Origin: Lachnospiraceae bacterium
Lineage (GTDB): Bacteria > Bacillota > Clostridia > Lachnospirales > Lachnospiraceae
Reading direction: 5' to 3'
DNA length: 64,000 nucleotides
NCBI GenBank assembly: GCA_022793065.1
Contig: JAAWCE010000015.1
Location: 1-64,000, forward strand
Numbering within the stretch: the first letter of the stretch is position 1; the number at the start of each line of letters is the position of its first letter. The notes beneath the pieces were generated by a model, which was given only the letters and a program-made list of their open reading frames with translations, made no database searches and was not told where the DNA came from. Shown piece by piece: positions 56,222-64,000 of this stretch. The position numbers and the translations under genes are program-made.

Positions 56222-56371
56222 TTCTCACGCTACTCGCCATGATTCCGCTCTGCGGAATCTCAAATCAATGAGGAGAACGCCGTATTTCAGGCATTCTCCT
56301 GCGTGAGACTTAGAACTTCTTCGCAAAACAGCCTTTGCTGTGAGCGATTAGAAGTTCTTCTCACACTACTC
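56222..56371. repeat. Highly structured element bounded by 14-bp direct repeats
   Basis: TTCTCACGCTACTC (56222-56235) recurs with one change at 56358-56371. Between them, TCTCACGC (56223) pairs with GCGTGAGA (56301), enclosing GATTCCGC/GCGGAATC (56241-56259) and GGAGAACGCC/GGCATTCTCC (56272-56299). A nested stem AGAACTTCT/AGAAGTTCT (56312-56358) with an ACAGC/GCTGT tip follows. No frame of note crosses it. It may be a short palindromic repeat of the REP/MITE kind or a structured RNA. Confidence 0.7.
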
Positions 56372-56611
56372 CTGCATCCAGCTTCTAATGGGATTCACTT
56401 TCCTGGCTTCTCCAAGAATTTCTTCCCTATTTACTCTAAGAAAATTTTCCAGTTTTCTGATTTCTTCATCGGCAAACCCTTGTGATTTATCAATCATTCC
56501 CTCCGGCAATATACCTTCCGCATAATCCTCCCCGCGCAAAAAAGAAATTCTCACAATACGTTTCTTATCCTTTACCACATAGCCTGACACCAACATTTTA
56601 ACTTCATCCAT
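56366..56611 (-). CDS. Unrecognised small protein
   Basis: An 81-residue hypothetical protein, MDEVKMLVSGYVV at the start and a charged helical second half ending in SWMQE. AGGAAAGG lies before the ATG. The stop codon falls inside the right-hand direct repeat of the structured element, so insertion of that element may have set the present 3' end. It is the third gene after the GNAT and DUF1905 genes on the same strand. No function can be given. Confidence 0.6.
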   Translation of the reverse strand: MDEVKMLVSGYVVKDKKRIVRISFLRGEDYAEGILPEGMIDKSQGFADEEIRKLENFLRVNREEILGEARKVNPIRSWMQE

Positions 56612-56728
56612 ATAGCCTTTCCTCCATATCTCCCTTTTCCAAAAAAGAAACTCTCCATCAAACCTTCTGTCTATCTTCTGTCAGAAGACGCTGGTTCCCT
56701 TCCTTAAAAGCGCTGCACTTTTGCTTCT

Positions 56729-57022
56729 TCAAAGCGGCCGAATTATTACATGAACCCAATCCCCCGGCTGTTTTCCTATTTTTGCGCGAATATCTTTTCT
56801 TATGCCTATGATGTAGCAAATGGTGCCGTCTTCATTTTTCACACCCATATTTACAATACTTCCTTCATACACCACATCATCAAAAACTGCTTGTACCTTT
56901 AGCCTGCCTTTGCCAAATTCCTTCCGAATATCAAAGGGAACTTTGATATAAGCGCCGTCAATATCCGGAACTTTTTCAATGATTGCGTCGTACTCATATT
57001 GTTTCAATGTCAATTCCTCCAT
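56729..57022 (-). CDS. DUF1905 family protein
   Basis: A 97-residue protein of the DUF1905 family, a small beta-barrel with no known activity. Family marks are YIKVPFDIRKEFGKGRLKV and a C-terminal ICYIIGIRKDIRAKIGK. It follows the GNAT gene by 21 bases and is probably co-transcribed with it. Confidence 0.88.
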   Translation of the reverse strand: MEELTLKQYEYDAIIEKVPDIDGAYIKVPFDIRKEFGKGRLKVQAVFDDVVYEGSIVNMGVKNEDGTICYIIGIRKDIRAKIGKQPGDWVHVIIRPL

Positions 57023-57043
57023 CCAATTTTTTTGTGCAGCAGT

Positions 57044-57532
57044 TTACTGTTTCCAGGTCTCATATTCGTATAAAGCCATCGAACGTCCATTATCATAGTC
57101 AATAATATCTACAATTTTAAATCCCATTTCCAGGTAAATTTTTCTCACTTTCTTTTCATCAAGGGCTGTGTCAAGACGAATATATGGTATTTTATTCTCT
57201 CTGCATTGTCTTGCAATTTCCTCCACAATCTTCCGCGCCGCATTTCGATGAGAAAATTCTCTGCACACACAGAGTTTATGAAGGTAAACGGCTTCGGCCT
57301 TTGGCGCCTTCGGCCAATATTCCATATCCTGCTTTTGCAAAATAAATGCCCCCACATTCTCGCCATCCCATACGGCCACGCCAAAGTCCTCTTCCAGCAC
57401 ATCGCCTGTGAGCAATTTTTCTTTCGTCAGCCACTCTTTGGGCCATATACGAAGTCCCTTCTCCGCCCCCCATTCCGATACTTTTTGCATAATTGCAATT
57501 GCCTCATCCACCCTGCCAAAATAAATTTCCAC
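57044..57532 (-). CDS. GNAT family N-acetyltransferase
   Basis: A 162-residue acetyltransferase. The acetyl-CoA loop region is CREFSHRNAARKIV (about 91-104), preceded by LHKLCV and followed by IRLDTALDEKKVRKIYLEMGF. The usual R/Q-x-x-G-x-G/A loop is altered (H-R-N-A-A). The substrate is unknown. It heads a three-gene run that reads away from the ankyrin gene. Confidence 0.88.
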   Translation of the reverse strand: MEIYFGRVDEAIAIMQKVSEWGAEKGLRIWPKEWLTKEKLLTGDVLEEDFGVAVWDGENVGAFILQKQDMEYWPKAPKAEAVYLHKLCVCREFSHRNAARKIVEEIARQCRENKIPYIRLDTALDEKKVRKIYLEMGFKIVDIIDYDNGRSMALYEYETWKQ

Positions 57533-57815
57533 TAACTTATCCTCCGTCCAACCGCTTATGGCCTCTGAACTCTTTCAACTCCGCCAAAATGCTTACCCAA
57601 AATACTTTATTAAGTTTTCATAAATTCATCTTTTGCCAACGTTTCCATGCTATAATACTTTTATTGTAGTTGACACAATGCTTTTGCGTGCCAACATTGT
57701 ATCATATTTTCATAGCATATACAACATTTACAATATAATACATATCCGACCTTACAAAATGTTATTGGTCACATATATACTGTTTTAACTAATATAAATC
57801 GCAAAGGAGAAACTT
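57533..57815. other. Divergent intergenic region before the ankyrin gene
   Basis: About 280 AT-rich bases between divergent genes. It has several -10-like boxes (TATAAT at about 57650 and 57735) and a TTGACA at about 57670, but no pair with 16-18 spacing that I trust. ACAATG/CATTGT form a short inverted repeat near 57675-57700. The ankyrin gene has an AAGGAG ribosome binding site. Confidence 0.4.
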
Positions 57816-59876
57816 ATGGATGTAAAAGAATTGACAGCCTTGCTGGTTAATTCCAGCGAAAATAATCGGTGCAAATTTATCCCCTGGTGGGAAGATGATT
57901 TTGAGAACTGCATGTACCGCTATGACCTGCTGAAAAAAGAAGAAATTCAAAACGTTGAGGATTGTATCGCCGCATGTGATATTGACACATTGCTTTCTCC
58001 TGTGGGACGATATGACTTTACCATTTTTCATCTTCTTATATGGCTTAACTTTTATCATGCAGCAGAACAATTACTGGGCAACCAGGAATTTGCAGAAAAA
58101 GGAACAAATCTCGCCAATAAAAACGGCATTACGCCTCTCCTTCTGGCATGCTGCCGTGGAAATCTGGCAATGGTACAACTGCTATTGGACCATGATGCCA
58201 ATCCGACTCTTTCCGACGCCGACGGGAGAACTGTTTATCATTATCTTGCCCATCCCAGAATCGACGGCCTTCAAAACGGTTACCAATGCCTGAGAAGCAG
58301 CCTCTCCCAGAGAAAACTCATTGCCCGTCTGTTTACAAACGACATTAACCAAAAAGATGCGGAAGGAAAAACGCCCCTGGAAGTATTAATATATCATGAG
58401 AACCAAAACTGTTCCTGGGCATTGACAGAAGTTTTTCTTGAAAAAGGGGCTGGAACAGACGCCATAGATGAAAACGGCAACACCCTATTACTGACAGCCA
58501 TCAAGAATCGCCACATCACAGCCGCCCTAAGGCTGATGGAAAACTGCCCTTCTATGGTAAATACGGCAAATAATGATGGTCAGACCCCCTTACAACTTGC
58601 CAAAGAATCCTACCAGGATGAGCTCTGTATGGCTCTGAAAGACCATGGCGCCGCACAGGACTATGACATTCCACGGATGGATATGAACAACTTTAGCCGC
58701 ATTACCAGCAATGCTTTCGCCCGTTTTTCAGAGGATGAAAAAGATCCTATGGGTATGGCTTTGTATCTTGCACAGAAATTATTGAAACAGCTAGATCCGG
58801 ACGACGACGATGACATGGTATATATTCTGAATATCATGCAGAACGCCCTTTTCCAGGATAACGATTGCCAATTACTTGATATGTGTCAAAAAGCCGGTTT
58901 TGACTTTACCGCACCTATCCATTCCGGCGGCAGAATTACCTGCCTGCGGGATAAATGCCTGGGCATTGGATATGGGGTAAGAGTAATTAAAAAATTTATG
59001 GAACTGGGTGTTGACATGAACGAAGCGGTGATTCAGGGAAAAACCCCGGCAAATATTGTTGCCTTCCAGCAAAAACCCTCAGGCTTTTTCAAACAAAACG
59101 AATCCTATTTTGAAAAGGCTGCACAATTCTTTTCCAAAGAATCCATGGAACAGCTCGATAATACCGGAACCAGCGCTCTGCACAGCGCCGCCAGATTCGG
59201 ACATGCTGATATGCTTAAGGTCATGATAGAAAAAGGTGTGGACGTAAACCTGACAGAGGATGAACCTGCTGAATCAGGCAATACACCGCTTCACACCGCC
59301 AGCATTTACGGAACTGCAGAAGTAACCCGACTTCTAATCGCTTCCGGCGCAGACGATTCTTTGCAGAATATCAATGGTGAGACGCCGGCACATCTGGCTG
59401 TTATGAAAAAGAAATTTGGCGGAGAATTGGAATCACGCCAGAGAATGAATGTACTAAAAGAACTGAAAACCCTTGATATGGCGCGAAATGACGGGCAGAC
59501 GCCGCTGATGCTGCTGCAATCTCTTGATATCAACACAAACCTGGAGCTGCTCCCCATCTTTTTAGATCATAACGCGGATGTAAACCATACGGATAACAAT
59601 GGAAATACTGCGCTGATTCTTCACACGCAAAACCGTTGCTTCAAAGACATTGTAAAAGAACTTGTTCGTTCAGGAGCTAATGTAAACGCCGCGGATAACA
59701 AGGGAAATACCGCCCTTCACTATGCTTTACGGTACGGAAATCAGGATGTGGCACGTTTCCTTGTAAAAAAAGGCGCCAATTACAACTGCGCCAACAATCA
59801 GGGGGTCACTCCTGTACAATTGGCTGTGGAACATGGTTATGATACGGTTTTGGAGGTCATGACCGATATACAGTAA
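57816..59876 (+). CDS. Ankyrin-repeat protein
   Basis: A 686-residue cytosolic protein with no signal peptide or membrane helix. After a roughly 70-residue N-terminal region, ankyrin repeats occur in two blocks, about 80-275 (NKNGITPLLLACCRGNLAMV, DENGNTLLLTAIKNRH, NDGQTPLQLA) and about 440-680 (NTGTSALHSAARFGHADML, SGNTPLHTASIYGTAEV, NKGNTALHYALRYGNQDV). A divergent non-ankyrin-looking stretch rich in Asp (DPDDDDDM, about 320-340) separates them. Ankyrin proteins bind other proteins; the partner is unknown. The GNAT gene diverges from it. It has a good start site, so it is likely expressed. Confidence 0.92.
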   Translation: MDVKELTALLVNSSENNRCKFIPWWEDDFENCMYRYDLLKKEEIQNVEDCIAACDIDTLLSPVGRYDFTIFHLLIWLNFYHAAEQLLGNQEFAEKGTNLANKNGITPLLLACCRGNLAMVQLLLDHDANPTLSDADGRTVYHYLAHPRIDGLQNGYQCLRSSLSQRKLIARLFTNDINQKDAEGKTPLEVLIYHENQNCSWALTEVFLEKGAGTDAIDENGNTLLLTAIKNRHITAALRLMENCPSMVNTANNDGQTPLQLAKESYQDELCMALKDHGAAQDYDIPRMDMNNFSRITSNAFARFSEDEKDPMGMALYLAQKLLKQLDPDDDDDMVYILNIMQNALFQDNDCQLLDMCQKAGFDFTAPIHSGGRITCLRDKCLGIGYGVRVIKKFMELGVDMNEAVIQGKTPANIVAFQQKPSGFFKQNESYFEKAAQFFSKESMEQLDNTGTSALHSAARFGHADMLKVMIEKGVDVNLTEDEPAESGNTPLHTASIYGTAEVTRLLIASGADDSLQNINGETPAHLAVMKKKFGGELESRQRMNVLKELKTLDMARNDGQTPLMLLQSLDINTNLELLPIFLDHNADVNHTDNNGNTALILHTQNRCFKDIVKELVRSGANVNAADNKGNTALHYALRYGNQDVARFLVKKGANYNCANNQGVTPVQLAVEHGYDTVLEVMTDIQ

Positions 59877-59897
59877 CAGAATACAAAACTTTGATTT

Positions 59898-59938
59898 AAA
59901 AGTGGAGAAAGTGAAAATATACCTTTCACTTTCTCCAC
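59898..59938. terminator. Bidirectional terminator between the ankyrin and chemotaxis genes
   Basis: GTGGAGAAAGTGAAA and TTTCACTTTCTCCAC form a perfect 15-bp stem with a 7-base loop. TTTTAAAT follows on the - strand side, so it ends at least the chemotaxis receptor gene and probably the ankyrin gene. Confidence 0.85.
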
Positions 59939-59991
59939 GCACGAAAAAAACACCACAGATTATACTTTTATAACCTTAGCACTTACGAACT

Positions 59992-61458
59992 TTAGCCACG
60001 ATTATTTAACACGTCTGCAAGCTGTTCCATACCGCCCTGTACCCTTCCCATAGACTTAAGAATCTCTTCCACTCCCGCCGCCTGTTGCTCTGTGGCAGCG
60101 CTGATTTCTGCTGTGGTCAGCACGGAATTTTGAGAAATATCTTCCACTTGCTCCATTGCCTCCAGCAAATGTTCTTTAATTTCCACAATATTTTCCAGTT
60201 CACGTTTCATCATATTAGTAACCGAAATCACTTCCTCCGAGGAATGAAGTATATTTTCAAATATCTTTACCGTATCGTTCAATTTTTCATTTGATTCTTT
60301 CACAATGACATTGTTGTTATCAATGACACCGTTTACATCATTCACAGTGGCAATGACATCTTTTAAAATCGTATCAATTTTCTGCGTTGCCAAAGCAGAT
60401 TCCCCAGACAGCTTATTAATCTCATCTGCCACAACAGCAAACCCTTTTCCCGCGTCCCCTGCCCTGGCCGCTTCAATGGCAGCATTCAGCGCAAGAAGAT
60501 TGGTCTGTTGGGCAATCTGGCTGATACTTTCAATGATTTCACCAATGGAATTTGATTTATACACCAAAGATGCCACACCTTCTGAGGCCACTCTGGTAGA
60601 TGCAATATTCTCACCGAATTTTTGTGACAATACCTCTATGGCATGAATTCCCTCATCATTTTTCCCTTTTAAGCGTTTCATTGTTTCTACGGTCTGCACC
60701 ACCTGCTTTTCAGAACTTTCTATCTTCTGATTCAAATCGCCAAAGATGTCCAAACTCCCCTTTACCTGCTGTATCTGTCTGTCCGCACTGTCAGCAATTT
60801 GACTGGTGGAAGCGGCAATCTCCGTTGTGCTTGCTTCAAAATTATGTAAAGAATCGTATATTTTTCCGGAAGATTCTTCCAATCCTTCAAAAGCTTTGCG
60901 TACATTTCCCAACAAATCTTCCATTTCATGTTCTTTCTTCTCCACCACTCCAAAAAGCGCCGTGGCTCTCTGAATAATAAACACCGCCACAATTGCTGCC
61001 AAAATATATACCATCCATACAAAAATCCAAATGGAAAAACTGTACATTGCCAAATAAGCGTCACGGAACACAATCAGCCCAATCACATTGGGCAATATGG
61101 TTACTACCGTACACACTCCTATTAAGGAAAGATCATAATAGGGAACCGCCAGGAAAAGTATAAGAAAGTATGCTTCTGCCATCGCCCCAAAAGACGCTGG
61201 ATTGCCGCATACAATTGTCACCACACCACAAATTGGAAGAATGGAAATATACAAATATTTTGCATATCTCCCTAAGAATTTTTCAAATAATTTCACACAA
61301 ACATCCGCAAGCACCATTGTCAGCACAATACAATCTTTTGATGTTCCCTTGTTAAACAAAAGTACATACCCCATTGCCACACAAGGAATCACCGCCAAAA
61401 AAAGGAACATCACCAAATTCATTCTTTTCTCTTCGTTTTTTAAGATTTCTAACTCCAT
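59992..61458 (-). CDS. Methyl-accepting chemotaxis protein without external sensor
   Basis: A 488-residue receptor. About five to six hydrophobic segments fill residues 8-170 with no large outer loop, then comes a long coiled coil. The conserved signalling tip is [18 protein letters not shown], followed by [14 protein letters not shown], which contacts CheA and CheW. It probably senses membrane or internal cues. The ATG at 61458 has AGGGGG 8 bases upstream. No che genes lie next to it; the FliK-like and FlhB-like genes at 15 kb are the only other motility-related genes. Confidence 0.92.
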   Translation of the reverse strand: MELEILKNEEKRMNLVMFLFLAVIPCVAMGYVLLFNKGTSKDCIVLTMVLADVCVKLFEKFLGRYAKYLYISILPICGVVTIVCGNPASFGAMAEAYFLILFLAVPYYDLSLIGVCTVVTILPNVIGLIVFRDAYLAMYSFSIWIFVWMVYILAAIVAVFIIQRATALFGVVEKKEHEMEDLLGNVRKAFEGLEESSGKIYDSLHNFEASTTEIAASTSQIADSADRQIQQVKGSLDIFGDLNQKIESSEKQVVQTVETMKRLKGKNDEGIHAIEVLSQKFGENIASTRVASEGVASLVYKSNSIGEIIESISQIAQQTNLLALNAAIEAARAGDAGKGFAVVADEINKLSGESALATQKIDTILKDVIATVNDVNGVIDNNNVIVKESNEKLNDTVKIFENILHSSEEVISVTNMMKRELENIVEIKEHLLEAMEQVEDISQNSVLTTAEISAATEQQAAGVEEILKSMGRVQGGMEQLADVLNNRG

Positions 61459-61524
61459 TGAATCTTCCCCCTGTCTCTGTGATATCTTCTTCATTCATAT
61501 GTTCTTCCGTTCTTCCGCCGAAGC

Positions 61525-61575
61525 GGGATAAGCAATCAACGAAGCGCTTTCCTTCCTATTTCATTTACTTATCCC
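61525..61575. other. Long-loop inverted repeat after degV
   Basis: GGGATAAG (61525-61532) pairs with CTTATCCC (61568-61575), and a CCGC/GCGG hairpin lies at its left flank. It sits between the degV stop and the chemotaxis gene and might end or process the degV transcript. Confidence 0.35.
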
Positions 61576-61576
61576 C

Positions 61577-62446
61577 TCAAACGGTTATCTTTCTACAACA
61601 TGCAAGTGCAAGGGCACCTGGCCCAATATGGCAGGATACACTTAAAGAAAGGGCACCTATATGAATATCATAACCGGGAAATTGCTGCAAAACCTCCTCT
61701 TTATACTGTTGCGCCGCCTCAAGATTGGCAGTATGGGCAATCTGAAGCCATATATGCTTATCTTCTGTCATTCCCCCAAAGCGCGTTTCAATATCATTTT
61801 TGATGGCGTTGAGCATAATACTCTTCCCCTGGTTGGTGGTTCTGGCCTTTGCAAAGGCATCCAGCTTATCTCCCTGTATCTGCAGCACAGGTTTCAATCG
61901 AAGCATCGTGCCAATGGCCGCAGCCGCGGGAGTTATTCTCCCTCCCTTTTTCAAATAATACAATGTATCCAGCATAATATAAATACTGCTGTTAAACTTA
62001 TCCTCTTCCAAAAATTGCTTGATTTCCTTCCCATTCTTCCCGCCGGATGCCAGAAGTTTCGCATCAAGACAGGACTGACGCTGGGTTACGGATATCCGTT
62101 GATTGTTTACCACATGCACCTTGCCGTCATAATCTTCTGCCAGCATGATCGCACTCTGGCAAGAACCGGACAATCCGCTGCTCATAGGAATATGGACAAT
62201 TTCATCATACTCTTTTAACAGTTTGTCCCACAACTCCATCACCGATTCCGGTGAAGGCTGACTGGTGGCAATATTAGCGCCGGAGGCCAGCTTCTCATAA
62301 AATTGCTCCTGTGTCAGATTAATGTCCTCATAAAAAGTTTCCTCCTGAATCATAAATGGCATTGGCAATACAAATACGCCTAACTGCTTCCCTTCCTCCT
62401 GTGTAATACCACTGTTACTGTCTGTTACAATCGCAACCTTTGACAT
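61577..62446 (-). CDS. DegV family fatty-acid-binding protein
   Basis: A 289-residue protein of the DegV (FakB) family, which binds fatty acids and, with the kinase FakA, lets cells use exogenous fatty acids. Marks are VAIVTDSNSGI at the N-terminus, TSQPSPESV (about 61-69), HIPMSSGLSGSCQSA and HIGPGALALACCR at the end. The start at 62446 has a GAGGA site. It lies about 100 bases after recG. Confidence 0.93.
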   Translation of the reverse strand: MSKVAIVTDSNSGITQEEGKQLGVFVLPMPFMIQEETFYEDINLTQEQFYEKLASGANIATSQPSPESVMELWDKLLKEYDEIVHIPMSSGLSGSCQSAIMLAEDYDGKVHVVNNQRISVTQRQSCLDAKLLASGGKNGKEIKQFLEEDKFNSSIYIMLDTLYYLKKGGRITPAAAAIGTMLRLKPVLQIQGDKLDAFAKARTTNQGKSIMLNAIKNDIETRFGGMTEDKHIWLQIAHTANLEAAQQYKEEVLQQFPGYDIHIGALSLSVSCHIGPGALALACCRKITV

Positions 62447-62547
62447 AATCATCCTCTTTTCCATATGCGGACGTCCATCCTTTGGTCTGTCCGTATACCC
62501 TTTCATTTAAAGTGTCAATATCCCATATGCTTTAGCGCGCCTTTTTC

Positions 62548-64000
62548 TCATATGGAGCGAAAGTCAACACCCTCAGCCGCGGCCTTTGACAAATGCTGTC
62601 TTAACGCTGCATTTTTTTCCTTTTCCAACTGCGGGTCTTCCCCAAGCACCTGATCCACTGCTTCGGAAGCCAGTTTTAATACGGCGGCATCTGAATAAAT
62701 ATCTCCTATCCGAAAAGAAACATCACCGCTTTGCCTGATGCCAAATAATTCTCCAGGACCACGCAGCTTCAAATCCTCCGATGCAATGTAAAAACCGTCA
62801 TTGGATTTATTTAAAATCTGCAGCCGTTCCATCGTTTCTTTTTTTTCACTGGTACTGACAAAAATACAATAACTTTGATGTTCACCTCTTCCCACACGGC
62901 CCCGTAACTGATGCAGTTGGGCAAGCCCAAACCGCTCCGCATTTTCCACCATCATCACAGTTGTATTAGGCACATTGACCCCCACCTCTATCACGGTTGT
63001 GGAGACAAGCACATCAATTTCATGTGCGGAAAATTCCTCCATAATTCTATTCTTGTCAGCGGGCCGCATTTTGCCATGAAGATATGCCACCCGTACCTTT
63101 ACAGGCAGAACGTTTTTTAATTTTTCGGCGTACTCCACCACGTTTTCTAACTCGCTTTGTTCCCCGTCCTCCGCTTCCACTTGAGGACAAATAACATAAG
63201 CCTGACGTCCCTTTTCCACTTCCCCAGCAATAAACTGATACGCTTTGGCACGATATGCTGTATTTACCACACAATTCTTTATGGGAAGTCGATTGGCCGG
63301 CAGCTCATCCACAACCGAGATATGCAAATCGCCATACAGAATAATCGCAAGCGTCCGGGGAATGGGTGTGGCGCTCATAACTAAAATATGAGGCTCCTTT
63401 CCCTTTTCCGCCAGCAATTCCCTCTGTCTCACGCCAAAGCGGTGCTGCTCGTCTGTAACCACCAGTGCAAGAGACGCATATTGAACCTTCTCCTGAATCA
63501 GCGCATGGGTGCCTATCACCAGATTTGCTTCTCCCGAACCAATTTGTTCATATGCTTTTCTCTTTTCTTTCCCAGTCATAGACCCCACTAAAAGTATGGG
63601 GTTCAAAAGCAGACCATACTTTTCAATATATCCCTGAACGGTTTCAAAATGTTGTACGGCCAGAACCTCAGTGGGCGCCATCATCGCTCCCTGGTATCCG
63701 TTTGCCGCCGTCATCAAAAGCGCCAGCACAGCCAATATCGTCTTACCTGATCCCACATCCCCCTGCACCAAACGATTCATACAATAAGGTCCGCCCATAT
63801 CATCCCTGATTTCCTTCCAGACCTTTTCCTGCGCTTTTGTCAAAGGAAACGGAAGCTGTGCCAAAAATCTGTCTGTATCTTCCGTCTCTGCCATTCTATA
63901 ATGATTTGTAAGTTGTTCGCTGAGTTCTTTATTTTTCCGCAATAAAAACAAAAAATCAAAAAATTCGTCAAAAACCAAACGACGTCTGGCTGACGCCAAC
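62548..64000 (-). CDS. recG: ATP-dependent DNA helicase RecG, C-terminal part
   Basis: The C-terminal 484 or so codons of RecG; the N-terminal wedge domain lies beyond the right edge of the window, so this entry is truncated by the window and not by mutation. RecG remodels stalled replication forks and Holliday junctions. Helicase motifs are GDVGSGKT (I), DEQHRFG (II), SATPIPRT (III) and QLRGRVGRGEHQS (VI), with FDEFFDFLFLLRK before them. The C-terminus LSKAAAEGVDFRSI is ordinary. Confidence 0.95.
   Translation of the reverse strand, partial: LASARRRLVFDEFFDFLFLLRKNKELSEQLTNHYRMAETEDTDRFLAQLPFPLTKAQEKVWKEIRDDMGGPYCMNRLVQGDVGSGKTILAVLALLMTAANGYQGAMMAPTEVLAVQHFETVQGYIEKYGLLLNPILLVGSMTGKEKRKAYEQIGSGEANLVIGTHALIQEKVQYASLALVVTDEQHRFGVRQRELLAEKGKEPHILVMSATPIPRTLAIILYGDLHISVVDELPANRLPIKNCVVNTAYRAKAYQFIAGEVEKGRQAYVICPQVEAEDGEQSELENVVEYAEKLKNVLPVKVRVAYLHGKMRPADKNRIMEEFSAHEIDVLVSTTVIEVGVNVPNTTVMMVENAERFGLAQLHQLRGRVGRGEHQSYCIFVSTSEKKETMERLQILNKSNDGFYIASEDLKLRGPGELFGIRQSGDVSFRIGDIYSDAAVLKLASEAVDQVLGEDPQLEKEKNAALRQHLSKAAAEGVDFRSI

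Noticed and set aside
1..64000. CRISPR arrays, tRNA or rRNA genes, complete transposases
   Set aside because: No regular spaced repeats, cloverleaf sequences with CCA-type ends, or intact transposase frames were found on reading both strands.

Overview
The window looks like a chromosomal segment of a low-to-moderate GC Gram-positive clostridium, most likely of the Lachnospiraceae type. The evidence is gene order rather than any single marker: ylxM-ffh-rpsP-khpA-rimM-trmD-rplS, yceD-rpmF-plsX-acpP-rnc-smc-ftsY, tmcAL beside pta-ackA, and a DUF512 radical-SAM gene beside der. AGGAGG-type ribosome binding sites and TTGACA-17-TATAAT promoters fit. Only five complete genes read on the + strand (a small Rpn-like protein, metF, prs, tmcAL and an ankyrin protein); the rest read on the - strand. 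I see no tRNA, rRNA, CRISPR array, prophage or complete insertion sequence.

Layout. 0-4 kb: a small repeat-rich protein, a MoxR-type AAA+/VWA pair, and metF. 4-9 kb: DUF512 protein, der, plsY, gpsA (GTPase and phospholipid precursors). 9-14 kb: prs, then a two-component system (OmpR-type regulator and a 903-residue membrane kinase) following pgeF. 14-23 kb: rplS, two signal peptidases flanking rbgA, rnhB, FliK-like and FlhB-tail-like proteins, yraN. 21-26 kb: the SRP/S16/RimM/TrmD cluster; TrmD carries a C-terminal acetyltransferase-like domain. 26-31 kb: an AAA/DUF1703 protein, a YitT membrane protein, ilvA, ftsY. 31-38 kb: smc, rnc, acpP, plsX, rpmF, yceD. 38-46 kb: DUF2200 protein, C39-like peptidase, an unknown protein, ackA, pta, tmcAL, UPF0210 and ACT proteins. 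46-57 kb: walJ-like hydrolase, an enlarged FtsA-like protein, coaE, polA, metY, an aldolase, small proteins. 57-64 kb: ankyrin protein, chemotaxis receptor, DegV protein, and the C-terminal part of recG running off the right edge.

Most of the content is core growth machinery: protein targeting (Ffh, FtsY, two LepB), ribosome and tRNA maturation, membrane lipid synthesis (PlsX, PlsY, GpsA, AcpP), chromosome organisation and repair (Smc, PolA, RecG, RnhB) and acetate/ATP generation (Pta-AckA). No clear new multi-gene system stands out. The observations most worth following are an FtsA-like protein with repeated small modules after the ATPase fold, a TrmD-acetyltransferase fusion, a perfect 15-bp inverted repeat overlapping the ylxM-ffh promoter, a roughly 135-bp highly structured element bounded by 14-bp direct repeats at 56.2 kb, two near-copies of a hairpin leader before neighbouring genes, and a relic of an RsiV-type anti-sigma factor whose ribosome binding site is buried in a long hairpin.
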